A stretch of DNA of 26,553 nucleotides from JAGLTZ01 sp964637695. Lineage in GTDB: Bacteria > Blakebacterota > Blakebacteria > Blakebacterales > Blakebacteraceae. The number at the start of each line of letters is the position of its first letter. Position 1 is the first letter of the stretch. This document shows, one piece after another, positions 8,530 through 16,000 of this stretch. A model generated the notes under the pieces. That model had not been told where the DNA came from. It saw only the letters and a program-made list of their open reading frames with translations, and ran no database searches. The stretch lies in the NCBI GenBank assembly GCA_964637695.1, contig CAZWVF010000039.1, forward strand, positions 1 through 26,553. The letters run 5' to 3'. The position numbers were made by a program, and so were the translations under genes.

Positions 8530-9455
8530 TCCTGCTCCCTGCCAGCCAGGATCGCAACGGCCGCCTCTTCAAGCCGGAGTGGCACAACGCTCCTGACAAT
8601 GGTACCTGCTGCTTTCAGGTTCTCGGTAACAGCGGTCTCATCGCCCCAGATCTCCCATGAGATCTCCGGGCCGGTTCCGTTGCTGTGAACAACTGCATCC
8701 CTGAGATCCGGCGCTCCATTCCAATCCCCCGGGACCTCAAGCAGGTATCGTTTCAAGGAAGTGTGTATTTCTTCCCTGCGGTTCTGTGAAAGAAGTTTCC
8801 CCTCGAACAGCACTCCCATGTGATCGCCCAGTTTATCCAGTTCCTGGATGTGGTGCGTCGAGGCCAGAACTGTTGCAGAGGTCTCCGATATGTGATCGAT
8901 CAGAATCTCGATGACTCTGTCGCGTACCAGGGGATCGAGCCCGTCCATCGGCTCGTCCAGCAGCAGCAGGGGAGGGTGGTGCGCCAGAGCCATTACAAGT
9001 TGAACGCGCCGTGATTCGCCCTTTGACAGCTTCCTGAATTTCTTTCTGAGATCGATTTCCAGCTTTTTTATCAGGGAATCCGCGTAATCCGAATCCCACG
9101 ATGGGTAGTAGCTTGAATGATGTCTCAGCAGCAGTCCGACCTGCATCCATTCGTATCCGGGAATACGTCCTTCAGGAACGTACCCGATTGCGGCTCTGAC
9201 CCCGGCCCCTCTGATTGCCGGAGACAAGGAAAAAACCTCAGCATGGCCGGAATCTGCTCTGATCAGGTCGAGCATGATCTTCATGGTCGTTGTTTTCCCG
9301 GAACCGTTCGGACCCACCATAAGATAAACCGCTCCATCGGGTACTGTCAGATCAAGGCCATCCAGAGCGCGGTTCTTTCCATAGAATTTCACCAGATCCC
9401 TGGTTGTAATTGCCGGATTCCCGGCCTGGAGATCCGATGGGATTGCAGATATCAT
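8526..9455 (-). CDS. ABC transporter ATP-binding protein (YtrB-like)
   Basis: Cytoplasmic ATPase that drives the adjacent permease, 309 residues. Walker A GPNGSGKT lies at residues 48-55, the signature at 143-147 is LSKGE rather than LSGGQ, Walker B LLLLDEP at 163-169 is followed by a D-loop (DGLD), and the H-loop His is at 201 (STHH). The Q-loop position reads YVPEGR, with Glu instead of Gln, as in many CcmA/drug-type ATPases. About 90 residues after the nucleotide-binding domain form an accessory C-terminal domain. The start overlaps the regulator's stop and its own stop overlaps the permease start, both by ATGA. Co-transcription under the GntR regulator is strongly implied. Confidence 0.93.
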   Translation of the reverse strand: MISAIPSDLQAGNPAITTRDLVKFYGKNRALDGLDLTVPDGAVYLMVGPNGSGKTTTMKIMLDLIRADSGHAEVFSLSPAIRGAGVRAAIGYVPEGRIPGYEWMQVGLLLRHHSSYYPSWDSDYADSLIKKLEIDLRKKFRKLSKGESRRVQLVMALAHHPPLLLLDEPMDGLDPLVRDRVIEILIDHISETSATVLASTHHIQELDKLGDHMGVLFEGKLLSQNRREEIHTSLKRYLLEVPGDWNGAPDLRDAVVHSNGTGPEISWEIWGDETAVTENLKAAGTIVRSVVPLRLEEAAVAILAGREQE

Positions 9456-9865
9456 TCAGAAGCTCCCTTCGATACTTCATCAGATGCCCTCTTCATTCGA
9501 CTGTTCATCTGTTTGACAGCACTGATGAGCTCATCGGCTTCCAGACCGTGCCTGTGAGCCTCTCTCAGTGCGTTTTGTGCCACAATCATGGAGAGAGTCT
9601 CTTTCTCGCCCTCCGGTCTGACCGATGCAGATATAAATGATCCCTGTCCTCTTCGAACGTAGATAAGGCCTTCCCTCTCGAGTTCTCTGTATGCCTGCTG
9701 AACTGTGTTGGGATTGATCCTGAGATCGGCTGCGAGCTGGCGCACAGAGGGAAGAGGTGAATCGGGCCCCAGTGTTTTGACAACAAGAGCCCTGCGGACT
9801 TCATCCATGATCTGGATGTAGATCGGGCGGGTGTCGGAAGGATCTATCTGCAGAAGAACAGACAT
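9452..9865 (-). CDS. GntR-family transcriptional regulator, YtrA subfamily
   Basis: Dimeric DNA-binding repressor, 137 residues. The N-terminal winged helix-turn-helix (about residues 10-75) begins with IDPSDTRPIYIQIMDEVRRAL and contains PLPSVRQLAADLRINPNTVQQAYRELEREGLIYVRRGQGSFI, a textbook GntR recognition region. The remaining 60 residues are a short helical tail, the length that defines the YtrA subfamily, which lacks a large effector-binding domain. It heads the ATPase/permease operon with a 4-bp overlap, so it most likely represses its own operon through the inverted repeat at 9879-9910. The RBS ahead of the ATG (CAGAG) is weak. Confidence 0.93.
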   Translation of the reverse strand: MSVLLQIDPSDTRPIYIQIMDEVRRALVVKTLGPDSPLPSVRQLAADLRINPNTVQQAYRELEREGLIYVRRGQGSFISASVRPEGEKETLSMIVAQNALREAHRHGLEADELISAVKQMNSRMKRASDEVSKGASE

Positions 9866-9878
9866 GGCAACTCTGACG

Positions 9879-9910
9879 TATTGGTGTAATGGTCAACCCA
9901 TACACTAATA
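9879..9910. promoter_or_regulatory. Inverted-repeat operator for the YtrA-type regulator
   Basis: On the plus strand, TATTGGTGTAATGG (9879-9892) and CCATACACTAATA (9898-9910) are near-perfect inverted arms. The core is GTGTA-N12-TACAC (9884-9905). It lies 14 nt upstream of the regulator's start codon. GTGTA...TACAC spacing is the pattern known for YtrA-subfamily operators, so autorepression of the ABC operon is the likely role. TTGACC on the minus strand lies inside the palindrome and could be a -35 hexamer, but no clear -10 follows. Confidence 0.7.
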
Positions 9911-9942
9911 CTCTAAAGAGGGGATGTCAAGCAGGATGGATG

Positions 9943-9975
9943 AAAAATCCTGGATCCGGAGATTCCGGCCTGGAT
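9943..9975 (-). terminator. Intrinsic terminator of the lptF-lptG operon
   Basis: Directly after the lptG stop, minus-strand sequence folds as AATCC...CCGG-AATCT-CCGG...GGATT and runs into TTTTT. The stem has 5 + 4 bp with an internal loop. Position immediately behind the stop and the T tract fit a rho-independent terminator. Confidence 0.55.
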
Positions 9976-11058
9976 TCAGAACCGGGCGCGACGCAGGAAG
10001 AACAGGCCGAGTACGCCGAATGTAAGGTTGCCTGCCCAGGCGGCCAGCATCGGCGGCAGGTTGCCGTTGTATCCGAACGCCCGTCCAGCCTCCATGAATC
10101 CGTAGTAGATGAAGCAGATGAATATGCTGGCGGTGAATCCAACGGCCAGGCCGGTGCGTCGGCGTACGGCTGCCAGAGCTGTTCCGAAGAGCACGATTAT
10201 GAAATTCGCGAATGGCAGAGAAACCTTCATGTGAAGATCTACGAGTGCACGGGTAACATCCCTGCCGCGGGCCAGACCGCGGGAGACGAAGTCGGACAAC
10301 TCGGCATATCCCATTTCCTCGGTATCTTTCCGACGTACCGCCATCTCCTCCGGGCTCAGATGCGGTAGATCCTGTTTCAGGCCGGCATGTTCCATGTAGG
10401 TTTCCCTGCCATCCTTCCATATCCTTTCGATGGCCCCGTCGAACAGCCATAACTGTTCCTCCGGCAGGTATTTCATCCGGCCGGCCTGGAGCAGGCGCCT
10501 GACGTGGATTCCCGATGTTTCGGCCAGTGTGACATCGAGGGCAAGCTGCTCCTCGGTGTTGTAACGCTGAACGAAAAGAACCCTCCCCTCACCCAGATCG
10601 AGGGTGCGGTTGATGATGCTGGTACGCGACACCGAACCGCTTTTGGTTATGTAGCGGTTCCAGATCATCTCCTTCGCTTCATTCGTGCGCGGTACGACAG
10701 TCTCACCGATCACAAAGGCTGCCACCGAAACAAACAGCGACAGGATCACAACAGTCCCGATGGGACGGAAAACGCTTATCCCCGAGGCTTTCAGTGCCAG
10801 CAGCTCATTGGTTCGAACCAGGCCTCCCATAGTGGATAGCGATGCCAGCAGCATGGCGACGGGCAAAGTCAATATCGCCATGTATGGCATGAAGTAGAGG
10901 TAGTAGAGAGCAGGTGCGATCAGGGGGGCGTCCTGATCGATGAAATCCTCCAGATGCTCTGTGAGGTTGAGGATCACGAAGATGGAGATAAAGGCTGCAA
11001 CGGAACCGATCAGAACCAGCAGGAAGGTCCGGGAGACATAGCGGTCGAGTATCTTCAT
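9976..11058 (-). CDS. lptG: LPS export permease, LptG-like (YjgP/YjgQ family)
   Basis: Inner-membrane subunit of the LptB2FG transporter that extracts LPS from the inner membrane and passes it to the LptC-A-D bridge. The 360-residue protein has the family architecture: three N-terminal helices (about 8-33, 50-80, 97-120), a periplasmic beta-jellyroll (about 130-260) and three C-terminal helices. Recognisable features are MKILDRYVSRTF at the start, ELLALKASGISVFRP in the cytoplasmic loop between TM2 and TM3 that couples to the ATPase, and LHMKVSLPFANFIIVLFGTALA at TM4. Assignment to LptG rather than LptF rests on its shorter length and second position. The start ATG has no convincing Shine-Dalgarno; GGAG lies 13 nt away. 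Repeat copy A fills the space to lptF. Confidence 0.85.
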   Translation of the reverse strand: MKILDRYVSRTFLLVLIGSVAAFISIFVILNLTEHLEDFIDQDAPLIAPALYYLYFMPYMAILTLPVAMLLASLSTMGGLVRTNELLALKASGISVFRPIGTVVILSLFVSVAAFVIGETVVPRTNEAKEMIWNRYITKSGSVSRTSIINRTLDLGEGRVLFVQRYNTEEQLALDVTLAETSGIHVRRLLQAGRMKYLPEEQLWLFDGAIERIWKDGRETYMEHAGLKQDLPHLSPEEMAVRRKDTEEMGYAELSDFVSRGLARGRDVTRALVDLHMKVSLPFANFIIVLFGTALAAVRRRTGLAVGFTASIFICFIYYGFMEAGRAFGYNGNLPPMLAAWAGNLTFGVLGLFFLRRARF

Positions 11059-11178
11059 CTTAAGTTTGCCGCTCCGTAATTACGGTGATGTATCGGCAAT
11101 CGAATACCGGTGTAATTGCGGAACGGTGCGCCAGCGCGACCCTCGCTATCGTCGGATTCTCCGGCAGGCTCCTGACCA

Positions 11179-11260
11179 CGCTATGCCTCGTCGCCGCGCC
11201 TTGCAGGCCGGGCCCGGCATCACTCTCGGTGCCGACATTTGCTACATGACAGGACACTAG
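11179..11260 (-). repeat. Dispersed repeat copy A (terminus overlaps the lptF stop)
   Basis: Read on the minus strand, this 82-bp block begins CTAGTGTCCTGTCATG and matches copy B (12746-12827) at 76 of 82 positions with no gaps. It contains the perfect palindrome GCCGGGCCCGGC. The first TAG is the stop codon of lptF (11257-11259). The element may continue to about 11083, where a degenerate opposite arm (GGTGATGTATCGGCAATCG) can be aligned with gaps to the right arm of copy B; this outer limit is uncertain. The plus strand of the block can be read as a peptide ending RRRALQAGPGITLGAD then ICYMTGH, shared with copy B. The 198-bp lptF-lptG gap holds little else apart from the palindrome CCGTAATTACGG at 11074-11085. 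Confidence 0.8.
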
Positions 11261-12642
11261 ACTCCCGCCTCCCGCCCGGCGACCCGTTCGGCCAGGCGAA
11301 CACCGAGGCGTCCTGGTATCTTGCCGGCCAGTACCTGCCACTGGATGAAGGTCTGTTCGTAGACACTCCTGTAGACAAGGAAGATCCCGGCGGCTGTTAC
11401 GATGATATTGGGCAGCCACATGGCAAGCCATGGGTCGAGAAGGGTTCTGTCTGCCAGGTCTTCGCCCAGTATCAGGAACATCCAGTAGAGCAGGAAGAAG
11501 AAGAGGGCGAAACCGAATCCCACTATCGCTCCCCCTTTTCTGGCCATTATCCCGAGGGGTATTCCGATCAGCACGAATGCAACACAGATGAAGGGGATCG
11601 AATACTTCTTGTGGGCCTCAACGAGGTAACGATTACTCTGACTGCGGAAGTATGTGACGTTCCGGGTGGTGGTCTGCAGACGGCCCAGCAGCGCCTTGTG
11701 GGCAGCCAGGGTCCTTCCCTCAGGCTGCAGCCCCCGGCCCCCGTCCGGCAGATCTACGTCCTCTCCGGCTACAACCCTGGCAAGAAAGGGCTGGACACTG
11801 TCTATAAGCTGCTGGAGGTTCTCGTATGATCTGTTGGCCCGTGCCTCAGCCCTGGCCTTCAGATCGGCAATGGGCATTTCCCTGTCTCCCCTCACTCCTG
11901 TATCGGTCCTCTGGAGTCTGGTGCCCTCCACCACAAGGAAAGTGCTCAATCTGGCGAATTCGTGAATACTGGTCTGTCCCTGCTTTATCTCGGTAATGGT
12001 TCCCTTTCTCAGATCCAGGTTGAGGGTCTCACCGGTTTCATCGAAGCTCATCAGCCCCCACTCCGCCTGGATGATTCGGGGGGGATCTGGTGGGGCGAAA
12101 TCGAGGTACTGAAGGATTGTGACGCCATCGACGCGGGAACTGAAGGGATCTATTTCTTCCAGATAGAGGGTATAGCCCTGAACTCTCTCGACGAATACGC
12201 CGGGCCTCAGCGCAAGGGAAGGACGCTTCATCCTGATGTTCGATTCGAGCATTTTGGCGCGGTAGTTGAATTCGGGAAGAACCCTGTCGTTGAAACGGAC
12301 GTGGAGTACGGCAATGATGATGCCCATTACCAGCACCGGTATGCTTATCCGGAAGATACTGACCCCGCTTGCCTTCATCGCGGTGATCTCGCCATCCTGA
12401 GAGAGCCGGCCGAATGCCATCAGGACCGCGACAAGCACCGCCATCGGTATGGTCAGGGCTATCATCCAGGCGATGTTGTATACGAAGAGCTCGACCACAA
12501 CCTGTACCTCGAGGCCCTTTCCGATGATGAGGTCGAGGATCTCGATCAGGTAGTCCATAAGGAAGAGAAATGTGAGGATCGCCATTGAAAGCAGGAATGG
12601 ACCCGGATGCTCCCTCAGTATGTATCTGCTCAGTATTCGCAC
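11257..12642 (-). CDS. lptF: LPS export permease, LptF-like (YjgP/YjgQ family)
   Basis: Partner of LptG in the LptB2FG LPS exporter. The 461-residue protein has three N-terminal helices (about 15-40, 50-75, 98-115), a periplasmic beta-jellyroll (about 120-245) and three C-terminal helices (from about 348). GEITAMKASGVSIFRI matches the coupling loop, and AHKKYSIPFICVAFVLIGIPLGI is the TM4 signature. Residues about 249-345 form a charged helical insertion (DLKARAEARANRSYENLQQL, then KALLGRLQTTTRNVTYFRSQ) absent from the short E. coli proteins. The start is GTG with GGAAGA upstream. The stop TAG lies inside repeat copy A, yet the protein ends well past the last helix and does not look truncated. 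The gene is transcribed divergently from sprA. Confidence 0.86.
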   Translation of the reverse strand: MRILSRYILREHPGPFLLSMAILTFLFLMDYLIEILDLIIGKGLEVQVVVELFVYNIAWMIALTIPMAVLVAVLMAFGRLSQDGEITAMKASGVSIFRISIPVLVMGIIIAVLHVRFNDRVLPEFNYRAKMLESNIRMKRPSLALRPGVFVERVQGYTLYLEEIDPFSSRVDGVTILQYLDFAPPDPPRIIQAEWGLMSFDETGETLNLDLRKGTITEIKQGQTSIHEFARLSTFLVVEGTRLQRTDTGVRGDREMPIADLKARAEARANRSYENLQQLIDSVQPFLARVVAGEDVDLPDGGRGLQPEGRTLAAHKALLGRLQTTTRNVTYFRSQSNRYLVEAHKKYSIPFICVAFVLIGIPLGIMARKGGAIVGFGFALFFFLLYWMFLILGEDLADRTLLDPWLAMWLPNIIVTAAGIFLVYRSVYEQTFIQWQVLAGKIPGRLGVRLAERVAGREAGV

Positions 12643-13056
12643 GGTCTTCCGAGTATAATGACCTCAGGCAGCTCCAGGCTAGTGCCCAAAGAAGAGAGCC
12701 CGCCGAAGAAAGTGGACTTGTCCTCTATCCCGAACATGTCTTACACTAGTGTCATGTCAGGTGACAAACGTCGGCACCGAGAGTGATGCCGGGTCCGGCC
12801 TGCAAGGCGCGGCGACGAGGCATAGCGGTGGCTATGGCGAGGAGGCGGAACGCAGCCGGTCGGGATTCGGCGCTGCTCGAATGTGACGGTTGCCGCGTGA
12901 CATGGCACCAGGAACAGTGTACTCCGACATTCGGATAAACACCGGTACAACCAGTAATCTGCAGGAGGGCTTCCCAGGCACCTTGTGATCGCAGCATCTG
13001 AATGACGTCCGCAACTGTGGACGCCGCGCAAACGTGCACGAGCAAGGGAGTGCCGG
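12643..13056. other. 414-bp divergent intergenic region between lptF and sprA
   Basis: This gap must hold the promoters of lptF (minus) and sprA (plus). It is largely occupied by repeat copy B (12746 to about 12910). A further partial match to the repeat terminus, CTAGTGCCC followed by AAAG, occurs at 12679-12687. From 12911 to 13043 I see no clear gene or motif. The only strong signal there is the AAGGGAG Shine-Dalgarno (13044-13050) for the sprA GTG start. Reading frames across this region on the minus strand encode low-complexity Arg/Ser/Cys-rich peptides that do not look like proteins. Confidence 0.6.
12746..12910 (+). repeat. Dispersed repeat copy B (MITE-like, both arms visible)
   Basis: The left terminus reads CTAGTGTCATGTCAGGTGAC. 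The right end, read inward on the minus strand from 12910, is TGGTGCCATGTCACGCGGCA. The two 23-bp arms agree at about 17 positions, so the element has imperfect terminal inverted repeats and is about 165 bp long. The first 82 bp are 93% identical to copy A. An internal hairpin, CATAGC-GGTG-GCTATG (12821-12836), follows the conserved block. The right boundary has lost the TA that bounds other termini, so it is degenerate. Unlike the other copies, its TAG does not end a convincing gene. Confidence 0.7.
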
Positions 13057-16000
13057 GTGGCCAGTCGATTCCCCCGCATAGCCGTGTCTAAACCTGCCCT
13101 TCTGCTGGTCTGCCTCTGGATCGGACCTGTTTTCTCCTCTGCAGCAGCCCGGCAGCAGGATCCGGCCGCCGGAACGATCGGGATACGCAATTACTTCCTT
13201 ACCGGTGTATATGACAACATGACCACTCCCTGGGTTCCCGCCCGCGGAATGCGTTCTCCTGCACCGCTCAGAGTCAGGGGACTTTTCCTGCAGGGCGAAA
13301 TTCCCGGATTCAGGCAGGAGGTAGCGGTTCAACGGGGCCACACGGCCGTCTTTTTCCAGACTCTCTACGGGACCCGGATAGTCCAGCGGCCATCTGTGGT
13401 CGGTTTTGAGGACTACCTCGAAAGAGTGCGCAAAGACCAGAACCGGAGGATGATGCTGGCCGGCTTCTTCCGGTCGCAGGTCCTGGAGGAGGAGGGTGAG
13501 AGGGGACTGCTCGAATTCGAGATACCGATAACCATTCCCAGGGGGCTCTCGAACGTAGTCGGTGAAGGAGGTGCAGGGCTCCGGGTTTCCGGTAACCGCA
13601 GGATCCGCTTCAGCGGACGCAGCGAGTGGACCGAAGGTGCTGTTTCCACGGCTACGGCATACACCAGCAAATTCCCCGCGCTGAATATGGAGCAGGAATC
13701 GAGATTCCAGATAGTCGGAAACGTGGGAAGCAAGATCGAAGTGTCTGTTGAGCAGGACAGCAGGGCACTTACCGACCTGGAGAACCGGATCAATATCAGT
13801 TACCGGGGGGATGAGGACGAGATCATTCAGGAAATCGTTGCTGGGAACACCGAATTCAGTCTCCCCGGGTCACAGTTCGTCGGTTTCAACCAGGGAGCGA
13901 AAGGGCTCTTCGGGATTAAGGGGACTGCCAGGCTCGGCAATCTGACGGTCACGGCCCTTGCCAGTCAGGAGAAGGGTTCGGGTGAGAAAGCTTCTTTTAC
14001 GGCCGGTGCCAAAGAGACCGTTGTACGGCGTCCCGACATAGAGCCGCTGCTGGGCACCTATTACTTTCTCGATTTCAGATACAGAGACAGGTTCCCCGAC
14101 CGCACGTTCGTTCCGGCCGACTCGATCGTCTCCATCCAGCTTTTCGTGGACGATCAGCGATACGAGAACGACACGGAAAATGCTGCGGTTGAAAACGCCG
14201 AAGCTCATTTTGATCCATCCAATCCCTCCTCTCTCGATTCGAGGGATGCCCACCTCGGATCCTTTCACGAATTGAGTCCCGAGGAGTACTACGTGAACCG
14301 GGCGGGAGGATTCATTGCTTTGAACATGAGTCTGGGACCGAAGGATGTGCTCGGTGCTGTTTATTCGACCGTCGGCGGTGATACGGTGGGTCAGGCCCCG
14401 ACACCCGAAAATCCCGACGTAAAGCTGCTGATGAAGCTGATCAAGCCGACCGATCCGCGTCCTGAGGACAGGACCTGGAAATATGAACTGCGCAGTGTCT
14501 ACTACCTGGGTTCGAGGAATATCCCGCCCGAAGGTTTTCAGGTACGGATATTCTACGATCCTCCGTCAGGTGAGGATGAATACACGCAGGATGGAGTCGA
14601 TTACCTGAAGATTCTGGGACTCGACAACTGGGGCGAGCTCCCGGGAACCCCGCCGGACGGCAACATAGACCTGAATGAAAATTTTGTAAACCTGGCCCGG
14701 GGTGAGCTGATATTCCCCGACCTGGAACCCTTCAAGAATCCCCAACTGACCGATACGGTCGAAATGTACGATACGATCGACCGCCAAGTGCTCACCGATG
14801 AATCGAGGTATTATCTGGAGATCAAGCTGTCGAGCCGATCTGTCACCTACACCCTTCCGGCCACCAACATCCTGGATAACAGCGAAGTGGTCATGCTGAA
14901 CGACAGGCGGCTCATTAAGGGCACCGACTACCAGATCAACTATCTTACCGGCGAAATCACCTTCCTGACCGATGAGATTCACGACCCGACCGCCGATGTC
15001 AAGATCGACTACGAGTACAGCCCCCTGATACAGCTGGAGCAGAAGGTGCTGCTGGGAGCCCGCGCCGAATACCAGCTCGGTCAGATGGGGACGATCTCGG
15101 CAATGGTGCTTTCCCGCAGCGAGCGGACCCTCGACCAGAGAGTTCGACTGGGCAGGGAACCGAGTCGGATGCTGGTGTGGGATGCCAATGCGGTGTTGAG
15201 GTGGGAACCGAACTGGCTGACCAGGGCGGTGGACGCCCTTCCCTTTCTGCAGGCGGAGGCCCCGTCGCTTATAAACTTTGAAGCCGAGATCGCCAGGAGC
15301 ATGCCCGATCCGAACACAAAGGGGGAAGCGCTGGTTGATGACTTCGAAGGCGCCAAGAATACCTCCGGCTACGGTGTAGGCCGCGGAAGATGGACGCCGG
15401 CGTCTGTCCCTGTGGGCAGGACTGCTGAGGACCGCGCCCGAATGGTCTGGTACAATCCGTGGGAACGGGTCAAAAGCCGTGATATCTGGTCCTCGAAGGA
15501 AACAGACATCCGTTCCGACAGGGTGAACGTACTCAGCATGGTCCTGGTGCCCAACCAGCCCAGTGCCTGGCCCGCTGGCGCCTATCAGTGGGATTCAACG
15601 GTGCTGTACGGTCGCTGGAACGGCGTCCAGCAGGCGGTGGCAGCAGGGGCGGCCGACCTGACCCAGATGCAATACCTGGAACTGTGGGTAAAAGGGTATC
15701 ACGGTGAACTTCACATAGATCTTGGAACCATATCGGAAGATTCCAACGGCGATGGTGTACTGAACACCGAGGACCAGCTCCGAAACGGCGTACGCAACGG
15801 AGTAATCGACGCAGGTGAGGATATCGGGCTCGACGGGCTGACCGACGAGCAGGAACTGGATATGTACCTCGTCCATGCAGGAGATAACCCCCTCAATTAT
15901 CCGACGGTGGAGGAAAAAAAGAGCAGGTTCACACAGCTCTATTCAGATCCTGTCTGGTACGCCGGCAGGAGTGCCGACGACCCCTCGGCCGACAACTGGA

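Noticed and set aside
12652..12657. TATACT on the minus strand as the lptF -10 box
   Set aside because: It lies only 9 nt before the GTG, which would give an almost leaderless transcript despite the GGAAGA RBS, and no -35 hexamer is found at 16-18 nt.
12741..13341. Several minus-strand open frames upstream of and into sprA
   Set aside because: Products are low-complexity and Arg/Cys-rich, overlap each other, and part of them is only the repeat block; treated as repeat-derived or chance.
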